A DNA stretch of 64,000 nt from Lentimicrobiaceae bacterium (GTDB lineage Bacteria > Bacteroidota > Bacteroidia > Bacteroidales > JALOCA01), in NCBI GenBank assembly GCA_023227965.1, contig JALOCA010000003.1, positions 1 to 64,000 of the forward strand. Direction: 5' to 3'. Positions 19,274-26,360 of this stretch are shown here, piece by piece (positions within the stretch are counted from its first letter, which is position 1; the number at the start of each line of letters is the position of its first letter). Under the pieces are notes generated by a model. That model searched no databases. It was not told the DNA's origin and saw nothing but the letters and a program-made list of their open reading frames with translations. A program made the translations under genes and the position numbers.

Positions 19274-19778
19274 AAATAATATATATCATTATAAAAGTTT
19301 ATTATTATTATATATTCTGTTAGTAACGTTGGTAACTTTTTTTAAAATTATTTTGAAATAAACTTTTTCTATTTTCATCAACGGGTTATTAACAGCTATT
19401 TTTTTAATAAATTTTTGATTAAATGGTTATTGTATGTTATTAACAATGTAATTTAACGATTGTTATTGTTGAAAAATTATTTTTAAAGTAGTGTTTTAAA
19501 TTGTTGAATACTCCTGTTTTAATAATGATAAGTAATGATAACAATGGTATTTTAAATAAAGATAGACAAATAAAGTATAAAACGTAATACTTTTTAGAAA
19601 TTTGTAACAAAATTACACAGATATACACAAAATATTGTTAATAAAATTAAAAGGTTGAAAATAAAAAAGGTAAACGGAAAGTGGATATATAAAAATGTTT
19701 ATAAAAACATTTAAACTCATAATTATAAATAAGTAGCTTAAATTTGATTTAAATTTGTGAGATTTTTAGTTATTAACA
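19274..19778. other. AT-rich divergent region between nadA and rpiB
   Basis: About 505 bases separate two diverging genes. Two copies of the -7-like octamer TAAATTTG (19739-19746 and 19750-19757) lie just before rpiB and are its best promoter candidates. An inverted repeat with 8-bp arms (AAATGTTT/AAACATTT, 19693-19712) could be an operator. The middle is dominated by T-rich and A-rich runs with poor coding character, and I see no RNA gene. Confidence 0.5.
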
Positions 19779-20231
19779 ATGGATGAAAAAATGAATGTTT
19801 TAGCAATAGGTAGTGATCATGCCGGATTTATACTTAAAGAATTTCTTATTGAAAAACTTAAAAATAAAGGGTTTATAGTAATAGATAAAGGCACATTTTC
19901 AATGGAAAGTGTAGATTATCCGGATTTTGCACATAAAGTTGCTTTCGCAGTGGATAATGGAGAAGTGAATAAAGCCATACTTATCTGCGGAAGTGGTAAT
20001 GGAGTAAATATTACGGCAAATAAATACAAAAACGTACGCAGTGCTCTTTGTTGGAACGAAAAAATTGCCGAACTTGCTAGGCTGCATAATGATGCAAATA
20101 TTATTGCCCTCCCTGCCCGGTTTATAAGTAATTTATCAGGGTGGAATATAGTAGAAAAGTTTTTAAATACAGCTTTTGAAGGAGGAAGACATACGAGAAG
20201 GGTGGAAAAAATTAATCAAATATTAAGATAA
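19779..20231 (+). CDS. rpiB: Ribose-5-phosphate isomerase B
   Basis: RpiB interconverts ribulose-5-phosphate and ribose-5-phosphate in the non-oxidative pentose phosphate pathway. It has 150 residues, with the phosphate-binding IGSDHAGF at the N-terminus. The active-site loop CGSGNGVNITANK carries the catalytic Cys, and the ARLHNDANIIALPARF segment is also typical. A second ATG four codons in would give an N-terminus closer to the family. The next gene starts 3 bases after the stop, so the two are co-transcribed. Confidence 0.94.
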   Translation: MDEKMNVLAIGSDHAGFILKEFLIEKLKNKGFIVIDKGTFSMESVDYPDFAHKVAFAVDNGEVNKAILICGSGNGVNITANKYKNVRSALCWNEKIAELARLHNDANIIALPARFISNLSGWNIVEKFLNTAFEGGRHTRRVEKINQILR

Positions 20232-20234
20232 ACA

Positions 20235-21611
20235 ATGGCAGAATTGTACGAAAAATTTTTAAAAGAAGCTGAAGAAAAAGCTTTTGATAGTAACCACCGA
20301 AAAAAGCTTGATTTTAATATTTCAAAATATGATTTGGCGGTCGTAAATGGGAAAAAACAATATAGTAATTTAGAAACTGCTAAAAAAAGAGCGGCACATA
20401 TAAAACATAAAGTAATTAATGAACTGGATAAGTATTTAATAGAATTCGAACTGAATTTTGAGAAAAGAGGCGGAAAGGTAATTTGGGCAATCGATGCAGA
20501 AGATGCAGTAAAAGAGATTTTATTCATCATGAAACGTCATCATGCGAAACATGTGGTAAAATCAAAGTCAATGATAAGTGAAGAACTTGAATTGAATGAA
20601 AATCTTGAAAAAAATAAAATAGAATCCCTTGAAACCGATTTAGGAGAATTTATCGTGCAGATAGCCGGTGAAAAACCTTACCATTTACTTACTCCAGCTA
20701 TGCATAAATCAAAAGAGGATATAGCAGAATTATTTCATAAAAAATACGGGTTAAATCCTCAAAGTAAACCGGAAGAAATTACTGTATTTGTAAGACAATT
20801 ATTGCGGGAAAAATTTTATACATCGGATATAGGAATCACTGGAGGCAACTTTATCATTGCTGATATAGGTGCGGTTGCATTGACCGAAAATGAAGGAAAC
20901 GGAGTGATGTCCATTGCTTTTCCAAAAGTGCATATCGTAGTTACTGGAATAGAAAAAGTGATACCTTCAATTAAAGACCTTAGTCTTTTTTGGCCACTGC
21001 TTTCCACGCATGGTACGGGGCAAAAACTTACAGTGTATAATTCCATTATAAGCGGACCAAAACAGGATGAAGAATCAGATGGTCCCGAAAGCATGTATGT
21101 TATTTTACTTGATAATAACCGTTCAGAAGTTCTTTCTCATATAAAACAGCGCAGAGCAATGTCGTGTATCCGTTGCGGAGCCTGCGTTAATGCATGTCCT
21201 ATTTACCGGAGTATAGGTGGATATGTTTATAATACTACTTACAGCGGCCCAATAGGATCAGTAATTTCACCACACCTCAGAGGTATGGACGATTATAAAC
21301 ATTTAAGTTTTGCTTCCTCGCTTTGTGGCAGATGCACCGAAGTATGTCCAATGAAAATTAATCTCCACGAATTACTTTTATATAATCGCGACCTTTCTGT
21401 GAAACAACATTACAACAAAACTTCAGAAAAAATCTTGATGTTTGGTATGAAAAAAGTATTGTTAAGTAGAAAATTGATGAATACCGGAGCAGGTGTTAAA
21501 AACAAACTATTTACCCGTTTTTTTGCAAAAACATGGGGTCGAAGAAGATCATTGCCCATTTTTCCTCCAAAAAATTTTAATCAGCTCTGGATGGAAAAGA
21601 AAAGCAATTAA
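20235..21611 (+). CDS. LutB/YkgF-type iron-sulfur protein (lactate utilisation)
   Basis: This 458-residue protein matches LutB, the large iron-sulfur subunit of the LutABC L-lactate dehydrogenase complex. The N-terminal LUD domain spans about 60-295 and includes the typical GITGGNFIIADIGAVALTENEGN stretch in two parts. The ferredoxin-like part has two [4Fe-4S] motifs: CIRCGACVNACP, and CGRCTEVCP about 60 residues later. The usual partners lutA and lutC are not adjacent, and the operon partner is rpiB instead. Its TAA stop overlaps the stop of the convergent gene within the same TTAA. Confidence 0.85.
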   Translation: MAELYEKFLKEAEEKAFDSNHRKKLDFNISKYDLAVVNGKKQYSNLETAKKRAAHIKHKVINELDKYLIEFELNFEKRGGKVIWAIDAEDAVKEILFIMKRHHAKHVVKSKSMISEELELNENLEKNKIESLETDLGEFIVQIAGEKPYHLLTPAMHKSKEDIAELFHKKYGLNPQSKPEEITVFVRQLLREKFYTSDIGITGGNFIIADIGAVALTENEGNGVMSIAFPKVHIVVTGIEKVIPSIKDLSLFWPLLSTHGTGQKLTVYNSIISGPKQDEESDGPESMYVILLDNNRSEVLSHIKQRRAMSCIRCGACVNACPIYRSIGGYVYNTTYSGPIGSVISPHLRGMDDYKHLSFASSLCGRCTEVCPMKINLHELLLYNRDLSVKQHYNKTSEKILMFGMKKVLLSRKLMNTGAGVKNKLFTRFFAKTWGRRRSLPIFPPKNFNQLWMEKKSN

Positions 21612-22486
21612 TATTTGTCAAGAATTGTTTCTATAGAAGATAAGTAGCTTCCACCGAACAAATTTACATGAACAAGCAAGGGATACAGATTACAAATATC
21701 CATTCTTTGTTTCCAACCTTTTTCTAAGGGATATACAGAATTGTAGGATTCGTAAAAAACAGGAGAAAACCCTCCAAACAGAAGGCTCATTGCTAAATCC
21801 ATTTCCCGATGCCCGAAATAAATTGCCGGATCAAAAATACAAGCTTTCCCCTTGGAATCTACCATAAAATTACCATTCCACAAATCTCCATGCAATAGTG
21901 CCGGTGGTTCAATAGGAAATATTTCATGTAGTTTATTATATAATCGTTCGAACTTATTAGCTATTTTTTTAGGTACATTATCATTTTTTAGTGCAAGTTG
22001 TAACTGAAAATCCAACCTTTCAGTTATAAAAAAATCTATCCAGTTATCATGTTTATTATTTTTTTGAACCAATGAACCAATGTAATTACTGTTATCAAGC
22101 CCAAAATGAGAATCAGAAACCCGGTGAAGGCAAGCTAAGGCAATTCCAAAATCATCCCAAAAGTTTTTAACCCTTTCAACCGATTCAATAAATTCAAGTA
22201 AAAGAAAAGAATGATCCCATGTATTACTTTGAAAAATAACTTGCGGAACTGTTATTATTCCTGTTTCATTTAATTGGGTTAATCCTTTTGCTTCTGATGC
22301 AAACATTTCAGGATAACGATTTACGGAATTCCATTTAAGAAAATATTTTTTATAATTGGTTTGGAAGCAAACGGCTTCGTTAATACAACCTCCCTGTAAA
22401 CTATAGCTTCCGATAAAAGAAATAGAAGGACTAATATTTTTTTTAAAAAAGACAAGAATCTTTTCTTCTATTGCATGGGGTACCAT
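21608..22486 (-). CDS. Fructosamine kinase family protein
   Basis: A 292-residue member of the fructosamine/ketosamine-3-kinase family, which phosphorylates sugar adducts on protein amino groups so that they fall off. The kinase-like catalytic loop is HGDLWNGNF near residue 205. The metal-binding step is FDPAIYFGHREMDLAMS, and GGCINEAVCF near residue 30 forms the nucleotide loop region. Bacterial relatives may act on ribulosamines or other small substrates. The stop codon overlaps that of the convergent lutB-like gene by 4 bases. It follows the 146-residue membrane protein after 2 bases. Confidence 0.85.
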   Translation of the reverse strand: MVPHAIEEKILVFFKKNISPSISFIGSYSLQGGCINEAVCFQTNYKKYFLKWNSVNRYPEMFASEAKGLTQLNETGIITVPQVIFQSNTWDHSFLLLEFIESVERVKNFWDDFGIALACLHRVSDSHFGLDNSNYIGSLVQKNNKHDNWIDFFITERLDFQLQLALKNDNVPKKIANKFERLYNKLHEIFPIEPPALLHGDLWNGNFMVDSKGKACIFDPAIYFGHREMDLAMSLLFGGFSPVFYESYNSVYPLEKGWKQRMDICNLYPLLVHVNLFGGSYLSSIETILDKY

Positions 22487-22488
22487 TC

Positions 22489-22929
22489 TCAGAATATTGA
22501 ATACATTTTTCCGGTTTGGGGTTTATTAATTAATTTATCAAATCCGATAAGGAAGGGTATCGCAATAAGAAAGGGTACAACAACTGAAAACTGACGTAAA
22601 AAATTAAGAAGCTTATTAATTTGATGAACCCAATTAGTAATTGCAACGGAAATATTATTCAGAAATGAAAAGTTCAGCACAATATCACGGAATTCAAATG
22701 TCCTGAAATCGAAGAGAATGAAAAAAATGCAGCCGACAAAAAGGAATAGGGATAAAAATATCCATTTCAGTATGTCTGATAAGTGTTTTGTTTCTATTTT
22801 TTCCGTTACGGGAAGCTGATGAATTTTTTCCATAAGAGAAACTGTAAAATCCATCGAAGGAGATTCATTTATTTTATTTTCACAAACTTTCCGGATCAAA
22901 GGGTCCTTGATAAATTCCTGTTTTTTCAT
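22489..22929 (-). CDS. Two-helix membrane protein, possible anti-sigma partner
   Basis: A 146-residue protein with a cytoplasmic N-terminal stretch of about 50 residues (PSMDFTVSLMEKIHQLP) and two hydrophobic segments at about 57-75 and 112-132. It starts 10 bases after the ECF sigma gene, the usual place for an anti-sigma factor. I see no zinc-binding H-x3-C-x2-C motif, so it is not of the common ZAS type. The assignment rests on position and topology. Confidence 0.6.
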   Translation of the reverse strand: MKKQEFIKDPLIRKVCENKINESPSMDFTVSLMEKIHQLPVTEKIETKHLSDILKWIFLSLFLFVGCIFFILFDFRTFEFRDIVLNFSFLNNISVAITNWVHQINKLLNFLRQFSVVVPFLIAIPFLIGFDKLINKPQTGKMYSIF

Positions 22930-22939
22930 AGTTCTGTTA

Positions 22940-23512
22940 TTAATATACTGTCATTTTATTTTGTGTAATTTCACAAATACTATCATATAGCTTTTTTCGT
23001 ATCCTGTGAAGTTTCACTTTAACATTTGAAGAACTTAATCCTGTAATTTCGGCAATTTCTTCAATAGTATTGTTGTTTTTATAAAATAGAGTAAGCAGCA
23101 GACTTTCATTGTCCGGAAGTTCATTTATTGCCCTATTCATAAATTTGAATTGTTCGTCATCAGATAAATAATCAACATTAATACTGATTTCATCCTCGGT
23201 AAAATTGTTGATAATAGTATCGTCCAGCACAGTCCATTCCAATGCTTTTTTCCGGGTTTTTGAAATGGCTGTATTGTACACGATGCGGTATAGCCATGTA
23301 GCAAATTTTGCTTCTCCTTTAAAAGATGACAAAGAACGGAAAATTTTTAAAAATGAATCCTGAGAAATTTCTTCGGCATCCTCACGGTTTTTCACAATTT
23401 TATATGCGATAGTAAAAACCAAATCTTTGTGTTTTTCTATCAGATAAGCAAAAGAAGAAACATCACCATTAACAACTTTGCTTATATAAAAATTGTCGTC
23501 TTCGTACTTCAT
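22940..23512 (-). CDS. ECF-type RNA polymerase sigma factor
   Basis: A 190-residue sigma-70 family factor with only regions 2 and 4. Region 2 reads DLVFTIAYKIVKNREDAEEISQDSF and FATWLYRIVYNTAI (given here as separate motifs). Region 4 has the helix-turn-helix TIEEIAEITGLSSSNVKVKL. An in-frame TTG at 23599 would add 29 residues of hydrophobic sequence that the family lacks, so I place the start at the ATG at 23512 (MKYEDDNFYIS). The membrane protein immediately downstream is the likely regulator. Confidence 0.9.
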   Translation of the reverse strand: MKYEDDNFYISKVVNGDVSSFAYLIEKHKDLVFTIAYKIVKNREDAEEISQDSFLKIFRSLSSFKGEAKFATWLYRIVYNTAISKTRKKALEWTVLDDTIINNFTEDEISINVDYLSDDEQFKFMNRAINELPDNESLLLTLFYKNNNTIEEIAEITGLSSSNVKVKLHRIRKKLYDSICEITQNKMTVY

Positions 23513-23641
23513 CCGGATTATTAGACGCACAAATGGAAAATGGGTTACAAGGTAATAAAATTTTTCCAAAATGTAACCTTGTGATATAATCTGCGTCAAT
23601 AAAAGCAGGAAGACAAATATTAACTTATTAAATTATCAATT

Positions 23642-23998
23642 ATGGAAGGGTTTTTAATAACAACAGCATTTTTTGTAACGGTTTATGGAATAGTACGTTT
23701 AGCTATTAGAAGAAAGGAAAGAATGGCTGCAATTGAAAAAGGGTTGAATCCGATGGAATGGGAGAAAAAAGAAAATCCTACGTTGGCTGCCTTAAAATTA
23801 GGTTTAGTGCTCATTGGCATCGGAACCGGCGTGTTAATCGGCAGTATTCTTGTGGAAACAACTACAATTAACCCCGATCAAGCTTTTTTTTCTATGATTT
23901 GCCTGGGAGGTGGCATTGCCTTGGTTCTTAATTATGTACTTGGGAAAAAAATTATGACAGAGCAGCAGAAGAATCAAGAAAATCAAAATGTTCAATAA
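23642..23998 (+). CDS. DUF6249-type small membrane protein
   Basis: A 118-residue protein with a short N-terminal hydrophobic helix, a basic segment RRKERMAAIEKGL, and two more helices (about 52-72 and 84-104). This pattern is the DUF6249 family, often found beside ECF sigma factors in this phylum. Here it is divergent from the sigma gene and may be one of its targets. The last 47 bases overlap the 3' end of the convergent RNA ligase gene. Confidence 0.75.
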   Translation: MEGFLITTAFFVTVYGIVRLAIRRKERMAAIEKGLNPMEWEKKENPTLAALKLGLVLIGIGTGVLIGSILVETTTINPDQAFFSMICLGGGIALVLNYVLGKKIMTEQQKNQENQNVQ

Positions 23999-24530
23999 TC
24001 TTGTATAAAGGACCTTCGCGCCTGAGAATGCTTTCGTAAAGAGTAAAACTATTTACGAAGGCATCCTGCAAACAGACTGTTTTATATTTTTCTAAGGTTT
24101 GCTGAAACAGCTTTTTATCGGTAATGTAACGGATTCTGCCAATGGTAAGGTGGGGAACAAAATTTTGCCTGTCGGTTTCATAACCGATGTTTTGCAATTC
24201 TTCCGCGATATTCCAGAATAATTTTTGCAACAAAGGATTTTCGTCAATTCCAAACCATATAACTTTAGGCTGGTACGAACTGCCGAAAATACCTGTTCGG
24301 TTTATTTTTAAGATAAAAGAAGAATTTTTTGCCACAACATTCATAAAAATTTTGCAAATAGCCGGAATTTTCTGTTCGTCTGTTTCACCAAAGAATTTCA
24401 GGGTGATGTGAATGTTTTCTCTTTCTACAAATTTAATATTGTCGTGACGAAAGTCTCTTATAAGTTGATCGTAAATACTTAAAAATTGCTGGGAAGGATG
24501 AATTTTTATAGCTGCGAAGAGACGTTTCAT
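23952..24530 (-). CDS. thpR: RNA 2',3'-cyclic phosphodiesterase / 2'-5' RNA ligase
   Basis: A 192-residue member of the 2H phosphoesterase superfamily. It has the two catalytic H-x-T motifs, HITLKFFGE near residue 41 and HLTIGRIRY near residue 126, at the expected spacing. ThpR opens 2',3'-cyclic phosphates on RNA. The gene is monocistronic. Its 3' end overlaps the convergent DUF6249 gene by 47 bases, which means the two transcripts are complementary there. Confidence 0.9.
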   Translation of the reverse strand: MKRLFAAIKIHPSQQFLSIYDQLIRDFRHDNIKFVERENIHITLKFFGETDEQKIPAICKIFMNVVAKNSSFILKINRTGIFGSSYQPKVIWFGIDENPLLQKLFWNIAEELQNIGYETDRQNFVPHLTIGRIRYITDKKLFQQTLEKYKTVCLQDAFVNSFTLYESILRREGPLYKIIEHFDFLDSSAALS

Positions 24531-24582
24531 AAATGGGTATTAAGTTGTTAATTATTAGGTTACTTGAAGTTGTTATTATTAT

Positions 24583-24612
24583 TTTGCCGAAAATAAAAAT
24601 TGTTTATTTTTG
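24583..24612 (+). promoter_or_regulatory. Promoter of tRNA-Ala
   Basis: TTTG at 24583-24586 and TATTTTTG at 24605-24612 fit the Bacteroidetes -33 and -7 elements with an 18-base spacer. Transcription would begin near 24618 and give a 5' leader of about 68 bases. Confidence 0.6.
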
Positions 24613-24685
24613 CAGTCTGTTTGATTTTTGAGAAACGAAGATAAAAAGGATCCCCAATCTTAAATCAAAAATCTGCAATTTTCTT

Positions 24686-24759
24686 GGGGTATTAGCTCAG
24701 TTGGCTAGAGCGTTTGACTGGCAGTCAAGAGGTCAGGGGTTCGACTCCCCTATACTCCA
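24686..24759 (+). tRNA. tRNA-Ala (anticodon GGC)
   Basis: The 74 bases fold as a full cloverleaf. The acceptor stem GGGGTAT pairs with ATACTCC and includes the G3-T70 wobble pair that marks alanine tRNAs. The D arm is GCTC/GAGC. The anticodon stem TTTGA/TCAAG encloses the loop CTGGCAG, giving anticodon GGC. The T arm AGGGG/CCCCT has loop TTCGACT. The 3' CCA is not encoded. Confidence 0.95.
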
Positions 24760-24986
24760 CAATTTTTAATGAATGCCACTCGTAAATTAACAGTTTATAG
24801 ATGGCTTTTTCGCAGCCTCCAACAGTTTAATGGCTTTTAGGAGATCGGGGTTTTGAAGCACAATTAATAACTATTGTACTTATTTTACATTTTTTTTATT
24901 TATGTTTAGATAGTTGTGTAATTAGTTGAATGTAAACCGTTTGAAATTTATTAAAAAATCTGCTTACAGACATTTATGAACGAAAG

Positions 24987-26279
24987 TTAGTATTTGCTTT
25001 CAATCCATTGGCAAATATCTTCTTTGGTTGCATCAATATCGAATACATGGTGGGGCTGCAGATAAAACAACTTCTTATTTGCTTTGAAAAGGTGCTCCCC
25101 ACCCCCGGTTATATTAAGCATTACAATAGCATCTTCTTCTATCTTAAGCTCTTTTATATTCTTCATCAGTGAAGCCGTAGCTACTGCTGCTGCCGGGTGA
25201 ATATCTATTCCTTCGGTTTTGGCAAACAACTTAGCTGCAATGGTTGTTTCCCTGTTGGTAATGGCAATAACATCTCCATTGGTATCTTTTAGTGCATCAA
25301 ACAATCCCCCGGTAACTCCGTAAGGTGGTTTACGGTTCGAAAGCACTTTTGCCTTTATTTTCCGGATCTGTTTTCGGGCAATGCTATCTTCCATCGGAAG
25401 AATATTTCTCGAATCAGCTTTCCAAGCTTCGTAAATGGGTACAAACGGAAGGTTTTGTGAAACCATCAGTTTCATCTTCTTGTTTCCGAAACGTCCATCG
25501 CCTATCAGCCGCTGGTTGGCTTCCCATGCGGCAATACCTCCAGTTCCGCTTCCTACTGCTTGGAAATAATAATCCGGGATTTGACCTATGTGTGTAACCG
25601 CCGATAACACTGTGGTAGCCATTCCGTCGCGGCGAGCCACATTTTTTGCCCCGCCTTCAGGCAAAAATTTTGTGTGTGCACACACAAGGTTGGATAAGTT
25701 AATGGCATCGAAGTAATCGCTGCCACTACGGGTAACTATTAGTTTTACACATTCGCTTACCGGCTCGTCGAACCACATGGCATCCAGAGAATCTTGGGGC
25801 ATGCAAAGTAAAAGTGGTATTTGATTGTCTGAACAAACCTTTGCGAAAGCCCTTGCGGTATTTCCTGCCGAGGCTACCACCAAGATTTTATCATTATTTG
25901 AATTCAAGCGGGCACATACGGAGTAAGCTTCCGTTTCTTTAAAAGAACAGGTCTTCATTAATGCACCCATTTCAGGCCAATATCCGCTGAAAGTGATATA
26001 TAAATTATTTAATCCCAACGAATTTGCAAGCCCTATGCTTTTATAGGTAACCGGAGCACACGATCCGTTCAGTATCCTGTTCACTGGAAGCCAGTCGGCA
26101 AATTTGTATAAACCAGAAAATTCGTTTACCGTGTTTAATTGTTTCTTTTGATAATTTGTTCTGATGAGTGAAGGTTTTTCTTCCTTTTCTGCATCCAGAC
26201 ACCAACCTGCATCTTCAAATTCTTTACCACTAAGTACAGATTGCAGGGTGTATAGTGTTTTAGTAAAATGTTCTGACAT
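24987..26279 (-). CDS. Cysteate synthase (threonine synthase-like PLP enzyme)
   Basis: Cysteate synthase makes L-cysteate from O-phosphoserine and sulfite. The 430-residue protein is a fold-type II PLP enzyme with the Schiff-base lysine in KTCSFKE (Lys114). It resembles archaeal cysteate synthase as I remember it, in FSGYWPE-GA, PEGGAKNVARRDGM, DYYFQAVGSGTGGIAAWEA, QNLPFVP and PPYGVTGGL. True threonine synthases lack several of these blocks. In Bacteroidetes, cysteate feeds the synthesis of sulfonolipids (capnines). The N-terminal zinc-ribbon cysteines of the archaeal enzyme are absent. No acyltransferase partner is in the window. Threonine synthase is the main alternative. Confidence 0.8.
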   Translation of the reverse strand: MSEHFTKTLYTLQSVLSGKEFEDAGWCLDAEKEEKPSLIRTNYQKKQLNTVNEFSGLYKFADWLPVNRILNGSCAPVTYKSIGLANSLGLNNLYITFSGYWPEMGALMKTCSFKETEAYSVCARLNSNNDKILVVASAGNTARAFAKVCSDNQIPLLLCMPQDSLDAMWFDEPVSECVKLIVTRSGSDYFDAINLSNLVCAHTKFLPEGGAKNVARRDGMATTVLSAVTHIGQIPDYYFQAVGSGTGGIAAWEANQRLIGDGRFGNKKMKLMVSQNLPFVPIYEAWKADSRNILPMEDSIARKQIRKIKAKVLSNRKPPYGVTGGLFDALKDTNGDVIAITNRETTIAAKLFAKTEGIDIHPAAAVATASLMKNIKELKIEEDAIVMLNITGGGEHLFKANKKLFYLQPHHVFDIDATKEDICQWIESKY

Positions 26280-26292
26280 AACTTTCCTTATA

Positions 26293-26308
26293 AGTCAAAG
26301 ATTTGACT
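26293..26308. promoter_or_regulatory. Palindromic operator candidate before cysteate synthase
   Basis: AGTCAAAGATTTGACT has perfect 7-bp arms around a 2-base centre and lies 14-29 bases upstream of the start codon on the minus strand. At this position a bound protein would block the promoter or the ribosome site. The regulator is unknown. Confidence 0.45.
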
Positions 26309-26360
26309 ATTGAATAATCCGGCAGTAAAACTAAAAAAACAGGGTGAATTTTTTAACAAA

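Noticed and set aside
19440..19628. A 62-residue open frame on the minus strand upstream of nadA
   Set aside because: It is low-complexity hydrophobic sequence from AT-rich DNA with no ribosome site or family resemblance.
24987..26279. Naming the PLP enzyme threonine synthase
   Set aside because: The conserved blocks fit cysteate synthase better, and the neighbourhood has no threonine pathway genes; kept as the main alternative.
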